Source: Lachnospiraceae bacterium
GTDB taxonomy: Bacteria; Bacillota; Clostridia; Lachnospirales; Lachnospiraceae
Direction: 5' to 3'
NCBI GenBank assembly: GCA_017427775.1
Contig: JAFRSD010000005.1
Span: 62,001-126,000, forward strand
Length of the DNA: 64,000 nucleotides
Shown: piece after piece, positions 22,615 to 31,892 of the stretch
How the letters are laid out: every line of letters begins with the position of its first letter
How positions within the stretch are numbered: the first letter of the stretch is position 1
The notes under the pieces: generated by a model
What the model was told of the DNA's origin: nothing
What the model saw: the letters and a program-made list of their open reading frames with translations, nothing else
Databases searched by the model: none
Translations under genes and position numbers: made by a program

Positions 22615-23541
22615 TTACTGTCTCAACAGGCTGATAATAACTTCCTTGCTCGGAGGCTTCGTTCCGACCGTCGTACATGCGCCGGAAGATACCGCGATCG
22701 CATAACGGATCACATCATGGAAGTGCATGTTCGAATCAAGACAGTATGCAATTGCCGCTGTCATGGCGTCACCTGCGCCGACAGGCGAAAGCACGTCAAC
22801 CTTCTTCGCGGGCGCGTAAATCGTTTCAATACCGTCGGTAAATACGCCGCCGTTCGCGCCGAGAGATACGGAAACCATACGCGGACCTTTCGACAGGAGC
22901 TCAACCGCTCTCTGCTTTGTCCAGGCTACCATCGCCTCATTGCTCTCAAACTCGTCATGATAATCGAACAGGCCTCTGAGCTCGTTCAGATTGGGCTTAA
23001 TGTATTCCGGCTGTGCTTCCAGGCCAAGGCGAAGAGCCTCGCCGCTCGCATCGAGGAATACCTTACAGCCGCACTCATGCAACATCTCCGTAATGGTCTT
23101 ATAAATGTCAACCGGAACACCTTCCGGCAGACTGCCGCTCAGTACGAACATCGTTCCGGGCTTTGCATGTCTCTTAAGTTTATCAAGAAGAAGCTGCAGT
23201 TCCTCCTGCGTAACCTTCGGACCGGGCTCATCAAACTCGGTCATGCCGAAGATGGACTTCACTTTCAGATTACAGCGGGTCTCGCCGCCGGCAACCGATA
23301 CGAAGTCGGACATGATCATCATCTTCTGCATGGCAACACGAATCATATCGCCGTTGGTTCCGCCGATAAAACCGCATGCCATATTGGGCTTATTCAGTAC
23401 GCGAAGAGTCTTGGAAACATTAATTCCCTTTCCTCCTGCGTCAACCGTAATATTCTTCAATTTATTGACGCCGCCGAGTACGAACTCATCCAGTTCGGCC
23501 GTCTTATCCACCGCGGGATTCATTGTTACCGTAATAATCAT
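22615..23541 (-). CDS. fruK: 1-phosphofructokinase (PfkB family)
   Basis: This 308-aa protein starts MIITVTMNPAVDKTAEL and has the first PfkB signature AGGKGINVSKTL and the second, SPVGAGDAMTAAIAYCL, with its catalytic Asp. This pattern fits FruK/LacC, which phosphorylate fructose-1-phosphate or tagatose-6-phosphate with ATP. No fructose PTS genes or FruR regulator are nearby, so the exact sugar is uncertain. The start has GAGGAG. It lies 21 bases before the foldase-like gene. Confidence 0.85.
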   Translation of the reverse strand: MIITVTMNPAVDKTAELDEFVLGGVNKLKNITVDAGGKGINVSKTLRVLNKPNMACGFIGGTNGDMIRVAMQKMMIMSDFVSVAGGETRCNLKVKSIFGMTEFDEPGPKVTQEELQLLLDKLKRHAKPGTMFVLSGSLPEGVPVDIYKTITEMLHECGCKVFLDASGEALRLGLEAQPEYIKPNLNELRGLFDYHDEFESNEAMVAWTKQRAVELLSKGPRMVSVSLGANGGVFTDGIETIYAPAKKVDVLSPVGAGDAMTAAIAYCLDSNMHFHDVIRYAIAVSSGACTTVGTKPPSKEVIISLLRQ

Positions 23542-23698
23542 TCTACCATCTCCTCACATCCGTGCCGAAACCCCTGACACTTTCTATTCTGATTACCAAA
23601 GCAAACACTTACAATAAATCCGGTTTTGCTGCTCCGTCATTCCGGAAAATGCAGAGTGCACTTTCCCAATTTCAGTGTAAATCGGAAACAGCCTTTCG

Positions 23699-24502
23699 TC
23701 AAGGCTCATTTTTCCCATCCATTCGTAATGCAATAAAATCAGGCAAAATATCGTCGAAAAACAGATATTTTCCAAGTCCCTCTATTGCCTCTGCAGACCG
23801 GTGCGCGGACAGCTGTACAAGATACCGAAGCTGCGGCATCTGTTCGAAACATGCCTCGCTGGCCTCGCCCGTCATGATCATGCTCGGGATCTTCTCGCCG
23901 AAGCCGGCAAATGCCATCACCTCGCCCGCCGCTTTCCGGTAAAGCTTACTGCTGCTGCGGGAAAATGTGAACGCCGCCTTCATCGCTACAAGACAGGCAA
24001 GCACCTGCTCTTCGCTGACGCCGAGATAGAAAGGCGCGATCACGGAAGCCGCCTCGCGGGTGCAGGAAATATGCGCCGCAACCGGATAGGTCACCGGATC
24101 ATAACCGTCCTCGGTCATCAGATAACGGTCCAGCTCCGCTTCCATCTTGCCGTGTGAAACGCCGGCCTCTTTATAAAGATCCGGAAGCACCTCATGAATC
24201 ATATTATCCGAAAAGAGATGGCACAGATAACCGTACAGATATACAAGCTGACGGTCATCCTCGGAACTGCGGATCACGTTTCTCGCATTCTCATAAAAAT
24301 GGGAGAATGCTTCATGATGAAGGCTGTGTCCGAAATCGGCCGCTTCCGCCTTCTTCACTGCCGGCTGATAAAACAGAATATCCGGCCCGTGCAGCCCGAT
24401 CAGAAAGAACGGCAGATGTTTCCTTACCAGTTTCCGCGTATCTCCGGAAAGAAGGTGATACACGAGGGCACCTACTTTTTTATGTGTATAGCAAGCAGGC
24501 AT
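23699..24502 (-). CDS. Zinc-dependent phospholipase C-like protein
   Basis: This protein of about 267 aa has the His/Asp-rich helical pattern of bacterial zinc phospholipase C relatives: MPACYTHKKVGALVYHLL, GLHGPDILFYQP, GHSLHHEAFSHFYENA and GYLCHLFSDNMIHEVL. These supply His and Asp ligands for a metal cluster. There is no signal peptide, unlike secreted toxins, so a cytoplasmic role is likely. The start at 24502 follows GGAATAAG; a longer upstream reading overlaps the preceding gene and is rejected. The spacing to the upstream gene is 5 bases. Confidence 0.75.
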   Translation of the reverse strand: MPACYTHKKVGALVYHLLSGDTRKLVRKHLPFFLIGLHGPDILFYQPAVKKAEAADFGHSLHHEAFSHFYENARNVIRSSEDDRQLVYLYGYLCHLFSDNMIHEVLPDLYKEAGVSHGKMEAELDRYLMTEDGYDPVTYPVAAHISCTREAASVIAPFYLGVSEEQVLACLVAMKAAFTFSRSSSKLYRKAAGEVMAFAGFGEKIPSMIMTGEASEACFEQMPQLRYLVQLSAHRSAEAIEGLGKYLFFDDILPDFIALRMDGKNEP

Positions 24503-24507
24503 CTGAC

Positions 24508-25425
24508 TTATTCCTCCGCTGTTTCTGCTCCGAACAATTTCTCGGAGACTGCGTTCTGTGCGGTCTCCGCACGGTACTGTACAATCAACCATGCCTTGCC
24601 GTTTGCTTTGCAGGCATCGTCCCAAAGCGTCTGCTTCTCCTCGTCCGTAGCGTCTTCCTTGCTGTTGTTCTTCGCGTACCAGGTAATATAATCGCTTTCC
24701 GTTGCCGTCAGTCCGAGATCATCATAAGCCTTTAGCCAGATCAGAAGTTTTCTCGTAAACTCTTCCGCCTCTTCAGTGATAGCCTCTTCAAACGCCTCAT
24801 CACTTTCGTACTGGCTGCGGGAATCCGCGTAGTCATGCCGCATAAGCTTCTTAAGGTTCTTCATGAACTTGGCCGGGTACTCTTTCACCTGCACCTTCTC
24901 AGAAAGCTTGCTCGGCATATTATACTGGGCAACAAGCTTGTTATAGGACTCAAGAAGGCCGCGAATATATTTCTCATATCCGGCAGTCGTATGGTCATAA
25001 TCTTCTCCGAGCGTGCTCGCAACATGCTCTTCCACCCACTCATCCGTGAACATCGCATAATACTCGTCGTCGGTCTTCGTGTCCGTTGTATCCTCCGTCG
25101 TGGATTCACCTTCAGCGCTCTTAATCCGGCTGATGATCTCTTTCTTTACGTCATCGTCCGTTACTGCCGTAATATCAACCTGAAACGTATTCAGATCCGG
25201 GTAATCAAGGAAGTAATCCGCTGCGGCACGGCCTTCAATCTTACCGTCCTCAGACAGATACTTGCTGTAATCCAGTTTCTTAATCTGTTTGACAATCAGT
25301 ATGGTTGCCACGATAACCAGCACAAGCACAGGAATAAAAAGGATAGTTGCCGCCTTCTTCGTCGTAGCTCTTCTTCTTGCTTTTCTGGCACGCTCTTTCG
25401 CGGCAAGTCTTCTTTCGACACTCAT
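24508..25425 (-). CDS. Membrane-anchored helical protein, foldase-like
   Basis: This 305-aa protein has a very basic N-terminus (RRLAAKERARKARRRATTKK), a membrane segment (about 26-46) and a long acidic, helical outer part. It ends in a domain recalling the chaperone region of trigger factor or SurA (LTATESDYITWYAKNNSKED, LIVQYRAETAQNAVSEKLFG). A low-complexity Asp/Thr stretch lies at 108-122. It probably acts outside the membrane on exported proteins. The start follows GGAGGAG. It is cotranscribed with the phospholipase-like gene. Confidence 0.6.
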   Translation of the reverse strand: MSVERRLAAKERARKARRRATTKKAATILFIPVLVLVIVATILIVKQIKKLDYSKYLSEDGKIEGRAAADYFLDYPDLNTFQVDITAVTDDDVKKEIISRIKSAEGESTTEDTTDTKTDDEYYAMFTDEWVEEHVASTLGEDYDHTTAGYEKYIRGLLESYNKLVAQYNMPSKLSEKVQVKEYPAKFMKNLKKLMRHDYADSRSQYESDEAFEEAITEEAEEFTRKLLIWLKAYDDLGLTATESDYITWYAKNNSKEDATDEEKQTLWDDACKANGKAWLIVQYRAETAQNAVSEKLFGAETAEE

Positions 25426-25501
25426 TGTAATTTACTCCTCCGTAGGAATACAAAATCCGGTTATTCGCCCGTCTGCGCAGGCGTATTAGTATTTTAACAT
25501 G

Positions 25502-25537
25502 AAAAAGCGGAAAATGAAAGACCGTTTTCCGCTTTTT
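25502..25537. terminator. Bidirectional terminator after the radical SAM gene
   Basis: AAAAAGCGGAAAA (25502-25514) pairs perfectly with TTTTCCGCTTTTT (25525-25537), giving U-runs on both strands. On the minus strand it follows the stop of the radical SAM gene by about 40 bases. Confidence 0.9.
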
Positions 25538-25579
25538 CTGTGAACACTTTTATCCACAATCCGATATTTCGCCGGCAGT

Positions 25580-26497
25580 TCAGACGCCCTCGCAGTCAAA
25601 TGCCGGAATAAAGCTCTCCTTTGCCGTTCCGCCCTCCTGGATATAGGCATTCTCCATCCCGAGCGAAAGCGCGAAATCGACCACCTTTTTATATTCATAC
25701 GAGGTCAGTTTCCGGTTCAGTTCCGGGTATGGAAGCTTCTCCGCGGGCGGCGTGTACTGGTTCATGATACTGACCCAGATCCGGTCCTTGTAACGCTCAT
25801 ACAGATATTGAATGATCTCTTTCGATTCCTCAACATGTCCGGGCAGCACCAGATGGCGGACGATCACGCCTTTTTTCACATATCCGTCATCCGAGAAAGA
25901 CAGTTCTCCCGCCTGCTCAACCATAAGATCAAGCGCCCTTTTCGCGGTTTCAGGATAATCCGGCGCATGCGAGAACTTCCGCGCCGTTTCACGATCCGCG
26001 TATTTCAAGTCCGGAAGCCATACATCCGTAACCCGGGCGAGCAGTTTTACCGTTTCAAAGCTTTCGTATCCGCCCGTATTGCAGATGACCGGAAGCGTAA
26101 GCCCCGCCTTCTTCGCGGCCGTAACCGCCTCTGTGACCTGCGGTGCGTAATGCCCCGGTGTCACGAGATTGATATTGGCCGCACCCTTTTCCTGCAGCTC
26201 CGGAAATATTGCGGCCAGTCTTTCCGTCGTGATCACTTTGCCGGCCTTTCCGTCCGAAATGGCCCGGTTCTGACAGAACATACAGTGCAGAGGGCATCCC
26301 GAGAAGAATACGGTTCCGGAGCCGCGTGTTCCGCTGATGCACGGTTCCTCCCACATATGAAGCGCCGCGCGGGCAACCTTCAATTCCGCGCCGCAGCCGC
26401 ATACGCCGGTCCGTGTCTCACGGTCCGCTCCGCACCGCCTCGGACACAAAGTGCATCCGGCCGGTTTCTCAATTGTATATGTCTTCTCTGTCGGCAT
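25580..26497 (-). CDS. Radical SAM protein, PflA-like
   Basis: This 305-aa protein has the radical SAM cluster motif CPLHCMFC (C68, C72, C75) and an extra Cys set near the N-terminus (CTLCPRRCGADRETRTGVCG) that probably binds a zinc or a second Fe-S cluster. It resembles pyruvate formate-lyase activase relatives of the AmmeMemoRadiSam type, whose substrate is unknown. It contains NLVTPGHYAPQV and LPGHVEESKEIIQY. The start has GGAGAGG. It stands 51 bases after the carboxypeptidase gene and shares its orientation. Confidence 0.85.
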   Translation of the reverse strand: MPTEKTYTIEKPAGCTLCPRRCGADRETRTGVCGCGAELKVARAALHMWEEPCISGTRGSGTVFFSGCPLHCMFCQNRAISDGKAGKVITTERLAAIFPELQEKGAANINLVTPGHYAPQVTEAVTAAKKAGLTLPVICNTGGYESFETVKLLARVTDVWLPDLKYADRETARKFSHAPDYPETAKRALDLMVEQAGELSFSDDGYVKKGVIVRHLVLPGHVEESKEIIQYLYERYKDRIWVSIMNQYTPPAEKLPYPELNRKLTSYEYKKVVDFALSLGMENAYIQEGGTAKESFIPAFDCEGV

Positions 26498-26548
26498 TGG
26501 CCTCTCCCGCGCGAAACCGAGATCTCCGAATTTCGCGCTCTGTGCTTC

Positions 26549-27592
26549 TTACTCGAACCGGTATTTAATCACGAAACTGTTTCCTTCGCCGCGCACGTCA
26601 CAGCAAGCTCCGCAAACGATCGGCATAGCCGGAGGCAAATGCCCGAAATCCAGTCCGAACGCCACCGGCACTCCGAATTCCCGAACTGCTCCGATCACCG
26701 CGTCAGCCTGGCTCTGTCCGAACTCGACCTTATCGTCGAACATCGGGCGTCCGATCAGGAATCCTTTCACATAGCGGAACCACCCTGACTGCTTCATTGA
26801 CCATAGTGTTCTGCGGACTGCCATCGGTCCGAGCTCGCAGCTCTCCAAAAACCAGATAAACCCGTCCTCTTTGTATTTCTCGCAAAAATCCGGAACGCGG
26901 TCGTATTTGGTCCCGCGCAGATTCGAAAGGACATCTAAGCAGCCGCCGATCAGTCTGCCGGACATCGAAACGGAACCGGTTACTTTCCCGGAACCGTCAT
27001 AAAAAACCGGTGCAAACGGATGCTGCACATTGATCGGCGCAAGCGGGTTTTCGGGACTGTCGAGTCCTTCGTCGATCCGCTCATATCCGTCATAGTTGGA
27101 AACCTCACGGATTTCTCCGCGAAGTACTCCATACAGATCGTTCAGGGCAGGATGTAACGGCTCCATGCCGAATGACGGGGCGTTCGGCGCATACAGCGAG
27201 GCCGTATCGAGAAGTGTCGTCAGCAAAAACGTAAAGTTCGTATTGTCGGAATACCCGGCGAACCACTTCGGAGGTGCCTGCCGGATACGATCCCAATCCA
27301 CGCAGTCAATCGTTTCGTTCATGAGCTCTCCGCCGCCGCAGGAAAGGACGACGTCGTTATCGCGGCTGCAGTACACATCGGTCAGCTCCCTGCCGCACAG
27401 TTCGGGTTTGTTGGAGATGCCGATACCCTCGCCGAGATAACAGTTCGGACCGAGCATAACGGGGTGTCCCCACTCCTTTAAACGCCGTACCGCATTGTCG
27501 AGACGGCTCTTATAAGGTTCGATGTTGCATCCGAAGCTCGGCGCGGCCAATCCGATCGCTCCGAGTTTTGACAGGTTCTTAGGGTATTTCAT
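26549..27592 (-). CDS. LD-carboxypeptidase family (S66) peptidase
   Basis: This 347-aa protein matches LdcA/MccF serine peptidases: the nucleophile S115 in AGYSDNTNF, LSCGGGELM before it, FLESCELGP with the Glu, and FGLDFGHLPPAMPI with the His. LdcA removes D-Ala from murein tetrapeptides during cell-wall recycling, while MccF hydrolyses microcin C-type compounds; the sequence does not decide between them. No signal peptide is present, so it is cytoplasmic. The start follows AAGGAGG. Confidence 0.85.
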   Translation of the reverse strand: MKYPKNLSKLGAIGLAAPSFGCNIEPYKSRLDNAVRRLKEWGHPVMLGPNCYLGEGIGISNKPELCGRELTDVYCSRDNDVVLSCGGGELMNETIDCVDWDRIRQAPPKWFAGYSDNTNFTFLLTTLLDTASLYAPNAPSFGMEPLHPALNDLYGVLRGEIREVSNYDGYERIDEGLDSPENPLAPINVQHPFAPVFYDGSGKVTGSVSMSGRLIGGCLDVLSNLRGTKYDRVPDFCEKYKEDGFIWFLESCELGPMAVRRTLWSMKQSGWFRYVKGFLIGRPMFDDKVEFGQSQADAVIGAVREFGVPVAFGLDFGHLPPAMPIVCGACCDVRGEGNSFVIKYRFE

Positions 27593-28037
27593 AATGCACC
27601 TCCTTTATGTTTTGCATTGCGCCGTATTATTTCCGGAAAGAAGAACTGCGATCCATTTCTGAATCGCAGTTTGTGTGGGGGGAGAAATTACTTCAGAGAA
27701 GTAATGAACCAGCTATGTAATTGTGAAACAGCCTGTATTTCATCTGTTCTGACTTAATAATATCACAGATAATTGAGTTTGTCATTATTTTACTGTAATA
27801 TTTTTACTTTTTGTTTCGGAAAACAAAATGCAATAATCCAAGTCAAATTTACTCTACATCTCAATCTTACTCCCCAAATCAGGCTTTGTCAACGAACAAA
27901 AATTACGAAAATCGTTCTGAATACATTGCATTTTCGGTCATTCTACCAAAATACGCCATTGTAAATCATTTTCGTTTCATATATAATTAATCCATCATGT
28001 CCGCCTGTTTTACAGGCTATTTCGATAGGAGGCATTT
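27593..28037. other. 445-base intergenic region before cellobiose phosphorylase
   Basis: No gene is visible. It holds a 9-bp hairpin (AACTGCGAT 27644-27652 with ATCGCAGTT 27663-27671), then about 250 bases of AT-rich DNA, then the promoter of the GH94 gene. A small stem (GCCTGT 28003-28008 with ACAGGC 28012-28017) lies just before its AGGAGG ribosome site. The AT-rich part may carry regulator sites that I cannot identify. Confidence 0.5.
27959..27987 (+). promoter_or_regulatory. Promoter of cellobiose phosphorylase
   Basis: TTGTAA (27959-27964) and TATAAT (27982-27987) are 17 bases apart, 50 bases before the start codon. Confidence 0.65.
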
Positions 28038-30518
28038 ATGAAATTCGGCTATTTCGATGACGCAAAGCGCGAATACGTCATCACATCCCCCAGAACGCCT
28101 TATCCGTGGATCAACTACCTCGGAACGCAGGGATTCTTTTCTCTGATCTCCAACACCGCGGGCGGTTATTCTTTCTATAAGGATGCCCGTTTGCGCCGCA
28201 TTACCCGTTATCGCTACAATAACGTACCGATCGATATGGGCGGGCGCTATTTCTACATTAAAGACGGCGATACCGTATGGAACCCCGGCTGGTCTCCGGT
28301 GAAGACCGAGCTTGACAGCTATGAGTGCCGTCATGGTATGGGTTACACGATCATCACCGGTAAGAAGAACGGTCTCAAGGCAGAGGCCACTTTCTTCGTA
28401 CCGCAGAATTACGACGGAGAGGTTCAGCAGCTTGTTCTGACCAACGAGAGCGCTGCTGCCAAGACCTTCAGTCTCTTCTCATTTGCCGAGTGGTGTCTGT
28501 GGGACGCGCAGGACGACAGCAACAACTTCCAGCGTAACTTCTCCACCGGCCGTGTTGAGGTAGTCGGCTCCACGATCTACCATAAGACCGAATACCGCGA
28601 CCGTCGCGACCACTTTGCTTTTTACACGGTTAACACCGACATCGACGGCTACGACACCGACCGTGATTCCTTCATCGGACTTTACAACGGTTTCGGCGAT
28701 CCCCAGGCCGTGCTTGCCGGAGAGGCAACCAACTCATTTGCCGACGGATGGGCACCGATCGCTTCCCATTACAAGAAGATCACCCTCGCTCCCGGCGAGA
28801 CGAAGACTCTCGTCTTCATCCTCGGCTATGTTGAGATGCCCGCCGATCAGAAGTTTGAGGCTGACGGCAAGACCATCAACAAGGTGAAAGCCCTCGCCAT
28901 GATGGATAAGTACAACACCCCCGAAAAGGTTGCCGCAGGCATGGCGGAACTCCGCGCCGCATGGGACAAGCTTCTCGGCATTCTGAATGTTACCACTCCC
29001 GACGATAAGGTCGACCGCATGGTTAACATCTGGAACCAGTATCAGTGTATGGTTACGTTTAACCTGTCCCGTTCCGCTTCCTACTTTGAGTCGGGAATCG
29101 GCCGCGGCATGGGCTTCCGTGATTCCAACCAGGATATTCTCGGTTTCGTACACCAGATTCCGGACCGTGCAAAGGAGCGTATCATCGACATTGCTTCCAC
29201 ACAGTTCCCGGACGGCGGATGCTACCATCAGTATCAGCCGCTTACCAAGAAGGGCAACGCCGACATCGGCGGTGACTTCTCCGACGATCCGCTTTGGCTG
29301 ATCCTTTCCGTTTCCGCTTACATTAAGGAAACCGGCGACTGGTCGATCCTTGACGAGATGGTTCCTTACGACAACGATATGAGCAAGGCGCAGACGATGC
29401 TCGAGCATTTGAAGGTTTCCTTCTACCACATCGTCAACAACCTCGGACCGCACAAGCTTCCGCTCGCGATGCGTGCCGACTGGAACGACTGCATCAACCT
29501 TTCCTGCTATTCCGATACGCCCGGCGAAAGCTTCCAAACCTATACGAACCCGAAGTTCAAAGCAGAGGGCGGTTACTCCAAGGTTGCCGAATCCGTTATG
29601 GTTGCGACGCTCTTCACCTACACCGGCCCGAACTATGTTGCCATTCTGAAGCACCTCGGCAAGGATGATGAGGCAAAGGCAGCTCAGGACGCTATCGATG
29701 CAATGAAGAAGGCCATTATGGATTCCGCATGGGACGGCGACTGGTTCCTTCGCGCATACGACGCTAACGGCGAGAAGATGGGTTCTAAGGAGTGCGAGGA
29801 AGGCCAGATCTTCATCGAGCCGCAGGGCTTCGCAATCATGTCCGACGTCGGCAAGGAACAGGGTACTGACCTTAAGACGCTTGCAGCGATCGACGAGAGA
29901 CTCAATACGAAGTTCGGTCTTGTACTGAACAATCCCGCATATTCCAAGTATTACATCCAGTACGGTGAGATTTCCACCTATCCGGGCGGCTACAAGGAAA
30001 ATGCCGGAATCTTCACCCATAACAACGCATGGATCATCTGTGCGGCTGCTTACGCGGGACAGGGCGACCTCGCATTCAAGTACTATTCCGAGATTGCTCC
30101 CGCATTTACCGAAGATACCAGTGATATCCACAAGACCGAGCCTTACGTTTACGGTCAGATGATCGGCGGCAAGGATGCCGGTTCCGATATCGGACGTCCC
30201 GGCAAGAACTTCGGTCAGGGCAAGAACTCCTGGCTGACCGGTACCGCTGCCTGGAATATGGTTGCCATCTCCCAGTACATTCTCGGCATCATGCCTGACT
30301 TCGACGGTTTGAAGGTTGATCCTTCCATCCCGGCTGAGTGGGACGGTTTCACCGCAACGAGACAGTTCCGCGGTGCGACCTACAACATCACCGTCAAAAA
30401 CCCGAACCACGTATGCAAGGGCGTTAAGTCCCTTACGGTTGACGGCAAAGCCGTAGCCGGCAACGTTGTTCCGGTACTCGGTGCAGGCGTTCACGACGTA
30501 GTTGTAACGCTTGGCTAA
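28038..30518 (+). CDS. Cellobiose phosphorylase (GH94)
   Basis: This 826-aa protein matches GH94 cellobiose phosphorylases along its length. It begins [20 protein letters not shown] and contains [20 protein letters not shown] and [11 protein letters not shown]-type motifs. The catalytic Asp motif is [10 protein letters not shown] (about 479-488), followed by [18 protein letters not shown]. The enzyme splits cellobiose with phosphate into glucose 1-phosphate and glucose in the cytoplasm, saving ATP during cellulose use. The high GC at third positions suggests strong expression. The gene stands alone between its own promoter and a triple-hairpin terminator region; no transporter is adjacent. 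Confidence 0.93.
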   Translation: MKFGYFDDAKREYVITSPRTPYPWINYLGTQGFFSLISNTAGGYSFYKDARLRRITRYRYNNVPIDMGGRYFYIKDGDTVWNPGWSPVKTELDSYECRHGMGYTIITGKKNGLKAEATFFVPQNYDGEVQQLVLTNESAAAKTFSLFSFAEWCLWDAQDDSNNFQRNFSTGRVEVVGSTIYHKTEYRDRRDHFAFYTVNTDIDGYDTDRDSFIGLYNGFGDPQAVLAGEATNSFADGWAPIASHYKKITLAPGETKTLVFILGYVEMPADQKFEADGKTINKVKALAMMDKYNTPEKVAAGMAELRAAWDKLLGILNVTTPDDKVDRMVNIWNQYQCMVTFNLSRSASYFESGIGRGMGFRDSNQDILGFVHQIPDRAKERIIDIASTQFPDGGCYHQYQPLTKKGNADIGGDFSDDPLWLILSVSAYIKETGDWSILDEMVPYDNDMSKAQTMLEHLKVSFYHIVNNLGPHKLPLAMRADWNDCINLSCYSDTPGESFQTYTNPKFKAEGGYSKVAESVMVATLFTYTGPNYVAILKHLGKDDEAKAAQDAIDAMKKAIMDSAWDGDWFLRAYDANGEKMGSKECEEGQIFIEPQGFAIMSDVGKEQGTDLKTLAAIDERLNTKFGLVLNNPAYSKYYIQYGEISTYPGGYKENAGIFTHNNAWIICAAAYAGQGDLAFKYYSEIAPAFTEDTSDIHKTEPYVYGQMIGGKDAGSDIGRPGKNFGQGKNSWLTGTAAWNMVAISQYILGIMPDFDGLKVDPSIPAEWDGFTATRQFRGATYNITVKNPNHVCKGVKSLTVDGKAVAGNVVPVLGAGVHDVVVTLG

Positions 30519-30538
30519 ATAATTCCAATGAATAAAAA

Positions 30539-30625
30539 GAGCTTCGCATCATGATGGTGCGAAGCTCTCAGACTTTGTCTTCAGTCTGACCCGCCGGTCA
30601 CATCCGTAACCGGCGGGTATCTTTT
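30539..30625 (+). terminator. Three hairpins ending the cellobiose phosphorylase transcript
   Basis: Three stems follow each other: GAGCTTCGCA (30539-30548) with TGCGAAGCTC (30558-30567), TCAGACT (30568-30574) with AGTCTGA (30583-30589), and ACCCGCCGGT (30589-30598) with ACCGGCGGGT (30609-30618). The last is followed by ATCTTTTT. It is an efficient end for a highly expressed gene facing a convergent neighbour. Confidence 0.8.
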
Positions 30626-30633
30626 TGACTTTG

Positions 30634-31863
30634 TTAATTGATCTTCTTGAAATACGAAACGCTGGCGATATATTCATCCGGATAGTAGAAGTACTGCATC
30701 AGTCTGCCGTCCGCCATCATAGTCAGGAAATAATATGCACCGTGATGTTCCTTATCCTCAGCGCAGAAGCACCACGGATAATCCGTCTTCATGATCGGAT
30801 AATACGGGTGGAAATCCATCCGGTACATTTCCACGGATTGGTTCGGCGCCACCTTCGTAAGCTCAGCTTCGCCGTTCGGTTCAACGATCCAGTATGACTC
30901 GTTCACACCGTCCTCGGCCTGCCATTCCCAGCCTTCGACCTCACCGCTTTCGAGTTTCCATTTGCCGACGATCACTTCCCTGATATCATCCGGGATTCCA
31001 TACTCGAACGGCATTCCGGCGAACATTGCCACATAACTGTCAAACAACGCGGTATAGCTTGTTTCAACCGGATATCCATCGGCGCCGATCATGGTAAGAC
31101 CTTCGCCATAGTCAATCTTCTTGAAATTCGGAGATTCGCTGTTCATCCATGCGGAAACTCTGCTCTCATAATCCGCTTCCAGGCAAGGCTGATCATCAAT
31201 CATACAATTCACAACCGTTCCGTCCGGGGTATCATACTGATTCCTCTGGAAGGTAAATGTGTGGATCATCTTATCCCAGTCCAACCGGTCTACGGAAACG
31301 ACCTCCGCGCCCATTCCGGCATAATTCGAAACAAGGAGATTCAGACGTTCATAATAATAGCAGGTTGCGAACTCACCATACGTTCCAAGGTCAACCACCT
31401 TATCTAACGGAGCATAAAGGGCAATGTTGACACCTTCCGCGTGGCTTCCGCCTTCTGCCCACCATAACTCGGGAATCTGATCGCCATTCAGGAAGAAAAG
31501 GCCGAAACGAAGGTCAACCTGATTCCCGGCGTAAGAAGCATATTTCTCGTCTAAAAACTTTGCAAAGGCAAGCAGGGCCCTGTTCTCGGGACCGCTGACG
31601 CCTGCGTAGGAAATATCAATGGATGTCGGAATCTGTTCCGGCAACGGGAACGGCGTCAGGGTCGGCTCGGCTGTGAGCTGCGGGGTCGGTGTTTCGGTCG
31701 GAGTTCCAGTCGGCTCTTCGGTCGGCTGTTCCGTCGGCTCTACGGTCGGCGTATTCTTTCCGCCGTTTCTCGTCTTCCCCTTCTTAACATCGTCTCCGCC
31801 TTCGCAGGCTGCAAGCAGGGAAACAAGCAATACAAGAATCAGGATCAATGATATTTTCTTCAT
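30634..31863 (-). CDS. Lipoprotein of unknown function with Pro/Thr-rich linker
   Basis: This protein of about 409 aa has a lipoprotein signal (ILILVLLVSLLAACEGG, lipid-modified C20). A Pro/Thr/Glu linker follows (about 40-75). A folded extracellular part then contains two Cys and many aromatic residues and ends in WCFCAEDKEHHGAYYF. I do not recognise the domain; the tail recalls lipocalin-like or copper-amine-oxidase-type stress domains only weakly. The start at 31863 precedes MKKISL. It lies 29 bases after the DUF4015-type gene and is probably cotranscribed. Confidence 0.7.
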   Translation of the reverse strand: MKKISLILILVLLVSLLAACEGGDDVKKGKTRNGGKNTPTVEPTEQPTEEPTGTPTETPTPQLTAEPTLTPFPLPEQIPTSIDISYAGVSGPENRALLAFAKFLDEKYASYAGNQVDLRFGLFFLNGDQIPELWWAEGGSHAEGVNIALYAPLDKVVDLGTYGEFATCYYYERLNLLVSNYAGMGAEVVSVDRLDWDKMIHTFTFQRNQYDTPDGTVVNCMIDDQPCLEADYESRVSAWMNSESPNFKKIDYGEGLTMIGADGYPVETSYTALFDSYVAMFAGMPFEYGIPDDIREVIVGKWKLESGEVEGWEWQAEDGVNESYWIVEPNGEAELTKVAPNQSVEMYRMDFHPYYPIMKTDYPWCFCAEDKEHHGAYYFLTMMADGRLMQYFYYPDEYIASVSYFKKIN

Positions 31864-31892
31864 GATATACTCTCCCTTCAGCATACATCCGT

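Noticed and set aside
23593-23775. Small minus-strand ORF between fruK and the phospholipase-like gene
   Set aside because: There is no ribosome site, it overlaps the end of a real gene and has no recognisable sequence.
28734-30494. A 586-codon open frame antisense to the cellobiose phosphorylase gene
   Set aside because: It is the mirror of a strongly biased, well-recognised GH94 gene, has no ribosome site and no recognisable domain.
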